Source: Pseudomonadota bacterium (lineage in GTDB: Bacteria; Pseudomonadota; Gammaproteobacteria; Burkholderiales; Thiobacillaceae). Taken from it: a stretch of 19,951 nucleotides of DNA. Below the pieces are notes generated by a model. The model made no database searches and was not told the origin of the DNA. It was given only the letters and a program-made list of their open reading frames with translations. Position 1 is the stretch's first letter; every line of letters starts with the position of its first letter. The stretch covers positions 1 to 19,951 of the forward strand of contig JAJXXS010000365.1 in assembly GCA_021780975.1 (NCBI GenBank). Direction: 5' to 3'. Position numbers and translations under genes: made by a program. Shown piece by piece: positions 15,556-19,951 of this stretch.

Positions 15556-16546
15556 AATAGACGTCAGTCATCGCGCCAAAGAGGTAGAGGCCGCCTCCGG
15601 CGGTCTGCGTCATCTCGTTGTGCAGGTGCATGGGATAGCGTCCCGTGGTCACGGGCGGATAGGCGTCGGGCGGCGCCTCGAACGGGTAGATGGCGTCTAT
15701 CTTGCCCATGTTGTTGTCGAGATAGAGCACGTCCTTCAACCAGACATCGGAACGGATCTGGCCGTTTTTCGTGAGAAATTCCCAATGGTTGCCATGGATG
15801 TGCACGGAGTTCGCGCCCATCCCGGCATTGAGCATGCGGACGAGCGTGCGGTCGCCGATGCTGCCTTCCAGCTTGGTGCTGGGGTTGGCCATGGCGTCGA
15901 TGGTCGGGTCGCCGTTGCCTGCCGCGCCGGGCGGGCGCGAGCTCAGTCCGTTGATGGTGAAATACAAGGGCTGGTAGGCCGTCGTCGGTTTGGTGCCTTT
16001 GGCCACGGCGGCGTGCCAGACCGGATCTATGTCGTTGAATATCCAGACGAGCTGCTGCACGAACGTCGGGCTGCCCGAGTAAAGCTCGTTGGTGCTGCCG
16101 GTAGGCATCACGGCAAACCCGCCATGCAGTCCCATGAGGCGGTTATAGGGTGCGTTCTGGTTATCGTAGAACAGGTAGGTGCCGGGGGTGTTCGGCGTGA
16201 ATTGCACCGTAACGGTCTTGCCCGCAGCGATGGGACCGCTGTTGACCAGGCCATCGATCACGAAGCTATGGGTGGTGGACAGGGTATTGACGATGGTCAC
16301 CGTCACCGTGTCGCCCTGGTTGACGATCATCGGCAGGGCTGGAACATCAAGCGAACCCGTTGCCTGGCTGTAGCCCTGGAAATACACGCTCGTGCCATCC
16401 GGCTGGGCGATATAGCCGTCGGTGATGTAATAAGTCTTGCTGATCGTCGCGGCGTAGCTTCTTGGCGACCACGTGAGCAAACCACTTGCCGTAGCAGCGC
16501 TGGCGATGCTGGCGGCGCTGGCTTTGAGAAAGGTCCTGCGTTTCAT
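15548..16546 (-). CDS. Tat-exported cupredoxin-domain protein A: complementary half of a multicopper oxidase
   Basis: A 332-residue protein beginning MKRRTFLKASAAS, a twin-arginine signal (RRTFLKA) followed by an Ala-rich helix and a likely cut near SYAA, so it is probably exported folded. The first cupredoxin domain (about 60-150) has lost copper ligands: only HSFVIDG and FYDNQ...MGLHGGF remain where HxHG and HCH would be. The second has VHIHGNH (H249, H251) and YPMHLHNE (H307, H309), i.e. HxHG and HxH, the N-terminal half of a multicopper-oxidase trinuclear site. No type 1 Cys is present, so A alone should not be an active oxidase. ATG 16546 follows GAGG by 11 nt; an in-frame start 60 bp up would spoil the Tat signal position. 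First gene of the long co-directional block. Confidence 0.88.
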   Translation of the reverse strand: MKRRTFLKASAASIASAATASGLLTWSPRSYAATISKTYYITDGYIAQPDGTSVYFQGYSQATGSLDVPALPMIVNQGDTVTVTIVNTLSTTHSFVIDGLVNSGPIAAGKTVTVQFTPNTPGTYLFYDNQNAPYNRLMGLHGGFAVMPTGSTNELYSGSPTFVQQLVWIFNDIDPVWHAAVAKGTKPTTAYQPLYFTINGLSSRPPGAAGNGDPTIDAMANPSTKLEGSIGDRTLVRMLNAGMGANSVHIHGNHWEFLTKNGQIRSDVWLKDVLYLDNNMGKIDAIYPFEAPPDAYPPVTTGRYPMHLHNEMTQTAGGGLYLFGAMTDVYFV

Positions 16547-16611
16547 AGCATTAAGATCCTCTTTTGGAAGATGGAGGGAACCGTTGTCCCCAAGATCTGA
16601 TGACATGCCCA

Positions 16612-16625
16612 GTGAAAGCTTTCAC
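16612..16625. promoter_or_regulatory. 14-bp perfect palindrome, candidate operator of the oxidase promoter
   Basis: GTGAAAGCTTTCAC is perfectly self-complementary and lies 66 bp upstream of the start of oxidase gene A. A dimeric regulator site is plausible. It does not match the CueR (ACCTTCC-type) or CusR patterns I know, so the regulator is unassigned. Confidence 0.4.
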
Positions 16626-17028
16626 GCCGCGCCTTGATCGTGCGCGTTTTCGACGTTTCGCCTAGATTGAGTTTCGCTTAGTCCCCGATGACGGAGCGTG
16701 CGATTTTCTGCAGCGACAGCGTTTCGTCGCCGCACTCGAACGCAATGCTTTATCCCGTTTCTCAGGTTTCCCAGGGAAGTTATCTGGCGATGAATCGGCT
16801 TCAGACACGCCCGGCAGTAGCGGGCGGAATTCTTAAAGCGCCACTAACGCGTTGGGAAGCTAAAACTGGGGCGCGTAGCAGGTATGGCGCCTAACTTGAT
16901 GAAAACAAATCCATAACTCCTCCTTTGTTTTGTTGTGAATCTTTGTTGTGGCGATCGTTGGATCGCTGTACTTATTCTTGTTGGACTGTTATGGGCAGGC
17001 TTTTGCGGACTGCCTTTAACCCCCATTA

Positions 17029-17047
17029 ACTTAAGCGACGATTAAGT
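17029..17047. promoter_or_regulatory. Inverted repeat ACTTAA-N7-TTAAGT in AT-rich upstream DNA
   Basis: ACTTAA at 17029-17034 and TTAAGT at 17042-17047, separated by GCGACGA, form a perfect 6-bp inverted repeat at the edge of the AT-rich segment. It could be a protein binding site; no regulator can be named. Confidence 0.3.
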
Positions 17048-17336
17048 CTATCTTATTGATTTAATTTAACTTTAATGTAATTTTTTCGTCACAACGCATG
17101 CTACTGGCGATGCGGAAAATCCACCTATGAGCATTATAGTACTAATTACTCTTTGTTCCTCGCCAGCAGGCAAGAATGCTTCCCCACAAAGCGCGCCCCA
17201 GCGCGCGCACACGGGCCGCGGGCTGTTTCGAGGGCGCCGCCCAGCGCGCTGAAACTCGGGTAGTAAGGGCTGGCGAATAGGCAGCGGCGCGCCGTTGCGT
17301 CCGCCGGCATCGGAGACGAGCGTCGGGGGTGCTCTT

Positions 17337-19103
17337 TCAGTAGCCGATTGCAAGCCCGGCCGGCCGGCGCCGGTCGTTGGCGCCTTCCAAGAGGTGGGTT
17401 TTGGGATTGACCAGAATGGCCTCGTCCGCGCCCCAGGCGGGCACGGGCTTGAAGCGATAGCCCATCGCTTCGAGCGCGGCCTGTGTCGACGCCGTGAGAT
17501 AGCCTGGCTCGACGAATATCTCGTCCGGGTACCACTGCATGTGCATCCGTGGCGCGTCCACGGCCTGCTGCATGTTCATGCCGAAATCCACCACGTTGAG
17601 GATGCTTTCCAGCGTGGTCGAGATGATGGTGGAGCCGCCCGGGCTCCCGGTCACCATGAACAGCCGCCCGCGCTTGAGCACGATGGTCGGCGCCATCGAG
17701 GAGAGCGGCCGCTTGCCCGGCTGAACTTCGTTGGCGGTACCCTGCACCAGGCCGAAGGTATTGGGCACGCCGGGTTTGGAGGTGAAGTCGTCCATCTCAT
17801 TGTTGAGGAAGAAGCCCGTGTCGCCGGCCATCTGCCCCAGGCCGAACAGATAGTTGATGGTGTAGGTCACGCCCACCGCATTGCCTTTGGCATCGACCAC
17901 CGAGTAATGGGTGGTGTGCCTGCCTTCGGCGGCGCCGGGATCGCCTTTGACCTCCGAGGAAGGCGTGGCGCGGTCGGGCAGGATGCGGGCGCGGATGCTG
18001 GCTGCATGCGGCGGCGAGATCAGCCGCGCGACCGGGTTGTTCACGAATGCTGGATCGCCCAGCGCGCTGTTGCGGTCGGCGAAGGCGTGGCGTTCAGCTT
18101 CCGCCAGGTAGTGCGTCGTTTGCACCGCGGCGTAGCCCCAGCGGCTGAAGGGGTAGGGCTTGATGATCTGCAGGATCTCGCAAATGGTGGTGCCGCCCGA
18201 ACTGGGCGGGGGGTCGGAAACCACTGTGTAGCCACGGTACTCGCATTCCACCGGCTTCGCCCAGGCCACGCTGTAGTCGGCCAGGTCCTTCGGCGTCAGC
18301 AGGCCGCCATGCTTCTCGCTGGCGGCGACCAGCGCCTGGGCGATCGGTCCCTGGTAGAACGCCTTTGCGCCGCCCTTGGCGATCAGTTTGAGCGTGCGGG
18401 CCAACTCGGGCTGCTTGAGGACGTCGCCCACCTGCCAGGGCTTGCCGTGGTTGAGAAAAATCCCGGCGACATTGGGGTGCTCGGCGAAGTCCTGGATGCG
18501 GGTGTCGAGGACATTCACATCGCCCTGCTGCAGCACATAGCCGTGCTCCGCCAGCGCAATGGCCGGCGCGATCACCTGCTTGAGGCTCATGGTTCCATAT
18601 TGCTTTAGCGCCGTGTCGAGGCCCAGCACCGTGCCGGGCACGCCCACGGCAAGATAGGTTTGGGTGCTGCGCCCGGCCGCTACGTTGCCCTGCGCGTCCT
18701 GGAACATGGTGGGCGTGGCGGCGAGCGGCGCCTTCTCGCGGAAGTCGAGGAACAGGTTCCTGCCGCTGGCGAGGTGGATCACCATGAAGCCGCCGCCGCC
18801 GAGGTTGCCGCAGCACGGCTCCACCACCGCGAGGGCGTAGCCTATCGCCACCGCGGCATCGACGGCATTGCCTCCCTGCCTGAGGATCCTGAGGCCGACC
18901 TCCGAGGCGTAATGCTGGGCCGTCACCACCATCGCATGCCGGGCCGTCACCGGCCGCGCGGAGCGCAATGCCGCCCGCTGCTCCCCGCCTGCTGTGCTGT
19001 CGAGCGCCTGGACCGGCATGCCCTGGGCACGCGCCGGCGCGCCGTCCGGCCCCGCACCCGCGAGCAGCAGGGCGCCGAGCAACAAGAGAAAAACTGAGCG
19101 CAT
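17337..19103 (-). CDS. ggt: Gamma-glutamyltranspeptidase precursor
   Basis: A 588-residue periplasmic enzyme that hydrolyses or transfers the gamma-glutamyl group of glutathione and related peptides. It has a signal peptide (MRSVFLLLLGALLLAGAG), then NAVDAAVAIGYALAVVEP (79-96), GNLGGGGFM (99-107) and FREKAP with the substrate carboxylate-binding Arg (R122). The autocatalytic cleavage site is at T397 in HTTHYSVVD: the precursor cuts here and the freed Thr is the nucleophile. Downstream are PLSSMAPTIV (467-476) and the oxyanion loop GSPGGS (487-492). Length is that of the E. coli enzyme. ATG 19103 has AAGGAG seven bases upstream; the frame is open further up but without signal-peptide sense. 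Separated from the oxidase block by 790 bp, so probably its own transcription unit. Confidence 0.96.
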   Translation of the reverse strand: MRSVFLLLLGALLLAGAGPDGAPARAQGMPVQALDSTAGGEQRAALRSARPVTARHAMVVTAQHYASEVGLRILRQGGNAVDAAVAIGYALAVVEPCCGNLGGGGFMVIHLASGRNLFLDFREKAPLAATPTMFQDAQGNVAAGRSTQTYLAVGVPGTVLGLDTALKQYGTMSLKQVIAPAIALAEHGYVLQQGDVNVLDTRIQDFAEHPNVAGIFLNHGKPWQVGDVLKQPELARTLKLIAKGGAKAFYQGPIAQALVAASEKHGGLLTPKDLADYSVAWAKPVECEYRGYTVVSDPPPSSGGTTICEILQIIKPYPFSRWGYAAVQTTHYLAEAERHAFADRNSALGDPAFVNNPVARLISPPHAASIRARILPDRATPSSEVKGDPGAAEGRHTTHYSVVDAKGNAVGVTYTINYLFGLGQMAGDTGFFLNNEMDDFTSKPGVPNTFGLVQGTANEVQPGKRPLSSMAPTIVLKRGRLFMVTGSPGGSTIISTTLESILNVVDFGMNMQQAVDAPRMHMQWYPDEIFVEPGYLTASTQAALEAMGYRFKPVPAWGADEAILVNPKTHLLEGANDRRRPAGLAIGY

Positions 19104-19845
19104 GCCGGGTCTCCTTCGCGGAAGCGAATATCCTGCGCGGCGCGCACCATGCCGCCGCCGTCCGCATGATCTTACTGCACCGCGGTGGGCCGGCACGAAG
19201 GAACTCCCCGCACGGATCGGGGCGCCGCCCTACCAGTATCACGAAGCAGTCGTACGTCGAGGAAGAGCTTACAGCCTTTAGTGCGACGGGGCCCGGCGGT
19301 GGCCTTGTCCGCGATTGGTGCTCGAGGTGGGAAGTGTTTTTTTCGCCGATGGAAAATGGACTGCGATTAAAAACACAGTAGTCGTTCAAGGTGATACCGA
19401 CAGAATTGCCCATAGCGTTCGTGGGTGAAATTGGCGATCAGGGCACCGGGTTGGATTGCTGGTCGAACCTTTCGCCCAGTCGAATTCCAGTCGACCGCCG
19501 GTCCGTAGGCGCTGCCTGGGGCAAGGGAAGTGAGCGGGGCGGTGGAGCGGCGTGGATCCTGGGAAGTGGCGCGAACGACCCGGGATGGCGTTCCTGCCGC
19601 GGGTGCGGCTCAAGAACTGCCAGGAATTGCCGTAAGCGCCTTCATACGCAGGGTTTCAGCATGCCTGCCGCGGTCGTGGGGACAACAAGCGGACGGAAAC
19701 ATCTGTCCCCAAAATCACAGAAAAAAGCTTTATAGGAGGCGGTGTCGCCCCCCAGGCAGTGCAGCCGGACACGGCGATGCTCCCGGGGGTGAACGTCGTG
19801 TGTGCAGAGGCAGGGTGTGGCCGCTACCAAGGGTGTCCGAGGACA
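19104..19845. other. Gene-free region upstream of ggt
   Basis: About 740 bp between the divergent starts of ggt (minus) and a possible plus-strand gene. Open frames occur on both strands, but they look like GC-rich shadows with odd composition and no convincing starts. An inverted repeat is present at 19677-19711, and AGGAGG at 19734-19739 has no matching gene start. Confidence 0.5.
19677..19711. repeat. Inverted repeat TGGGGACA-N19-TGTCCCCA
   Basis: Perfect 8-bp arms at 19677-19684 and 19704-19711. There is no T-run after it on either strand, so it is not a clear terminator. It may be a regulator site or the remnant of a mobile element end. Confidence 0.4.
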
Positions 19846-19951
19846 ATGACGGTTGAATCAGAGCGCCAGGCAGTGTTGCCTGACGAAGACAGCGAACAAA
19901 CCCTGCTGCTGCAGATCCAGGCGCTAGGGCAGCTGCCTGCTCCTTCGCAGA
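19846..19951 (+). CDS. Start of an unidentified gene, cut by the window end
   Basis: An open frame from ATG 19846 (MTVESERQAVLPDEDSEQ...) runs to the window edge, 35 codons, with GAGG three bases upstream of the ATG, which is close. The same frame is open further upstream to an ATG at 19777 that would add 23 residues with three Cys, but has no ribosome binding site. The acidic, Gln-rich start resembles no family I recognise. Confidence 0.4.
   Translation, partial: MTVESERQAVLPDEDSEQTLLLQIQALGQLPAPSQ

Larger units (their letters stand above)
16547..17336. other. Gene-free regulatory region, partly AT-rich
   Basis: About 790 bp between gamma-glutamyltranspeptidase and oxidase gene A without a credible gene. 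It holds the palindrome at 16612-16625, GTTTCGC direct repeats at 16655-16661 and 16671-16677 (16 bp apart) with a related GTTTCGTC at 16721, a short hairpin GCGATC/GATCGC at 16951-16966, and a strongly AT-rich part about 17025-17095 in otherwise GC-rich DNA. It is the natural place for the promoter of the oxidase-Cus-T2SS block. Confidence 0.6.

Noticed and set aside
13762..15774. A 670-codon open frame on the plus strand opposite oxidase B and cusB
   Set aside because: It is antisense to two genes with clear copper motifs; GC-rich codon bias commonly leaves the opposite strand open. Its translation is His/Arg/Gly-rich with no recognisable domain. The same applies to other long plus-strand frames such as 9879-11297, 11715-12992, 6863-7810 and 17295-18608.
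14542..16546. Oxidase A and B as a frameshifted single gene
   Set aside because: A ends in a proper stop that overlaps a strong AGGAG, B has well-spaced ATG starts, and both have complete domains at the junction; this is an operon junction, not a simple frameshift. An old gene fission remains possible.
17146..17310. Short minus-strand frame after ggt (MPADATARRCLF...)
   Set aside because: No ribosome binding site, overlapping alternative frames, and composition typical of spurious frames.
19391..19735. 114-codon plus-strand frame in the region upstream of ggt
   Set aside because: Gly/Ser/Arg-rich without domain features or a good start signal; several overlapping frames look equally likely.
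1..19951. tRNA, rRNA, CRISPR arrays, complete insertion sequences
   Set aside because: None seen on either strand. The inverted repeat at 19677-19711 resembles a mobile-element end only superficially, and no transposase is present.

Overview
The window is GC-rich, tightly packed DNA from a Gram-negative, probably betaproteobacterial, chromosome (inference from family types, codon bias and the secretin, RND and Tat machinery; no rRNA is present to fix taxonomy). Almost everything is on the minus strand.

Layout from high to low coordinate, which is the direction of transcription: (1) about 19846 to the end, the possible start of an unidentified plus-strand gene; (2) 19103-17337, a complete gamma-glutamyltranspeptidase; (3) 17336-16547, a gene-free and partly AT-rich region with two inverted repeats; (4) 16546-14542, two adjacent cupredoxin/multicopper-oxidase genes, called A and B here; (5) 14415-9443, a CusB-CusA-CusF copper/silver efflux set without a CusC; (6) 9411-727, an eleven-gene type II secretion-like operon: major pseudopilin, GspF, GspE, then PilM/N/O/P-like (= GspL/M/C-like) platform proteins, a lipoprotein TPR secretin, and three minor pseudopilins; (7) 726-348, a gene-free convergent spacer; (8) 347-1, the 3' end of a plus-strand gene that looks like an L,D-transpeptidase.

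The main observation is in region 4. Neither oxidase gene alone carries a complete set of multicopper-oxidase copper ligands, but together they do, in canonical order: A supplies HxHG and HxH, and B supplies HxxHxHG and HCHx5Hx4M. That gives the eight histidines of a trinuclear centre and the four ligands of one type 1 site. Only A has a Tat signal, so B may be exported as a folded complex with A. The A/B junction carries a perfect 2 x 30 bp tandem duplication that doubles B's ribosome binding site and start codon.

Sixteen genes (16546 to 727) are co-directional with mostly overlapping or very short junctions, so copper oxidase, copper efflux and secretion genes may form one functional unit: a folded, copper-loaded oxidase delivered to or through the outer membrane by a dedicated, non-canonical type II system. 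This resembles the known case of Geobacter, where an atypical T2SS (Oxp) exports a multicopper protein (OmpB). The link is inference from gene order; substrate and function are not shown by the sequence.
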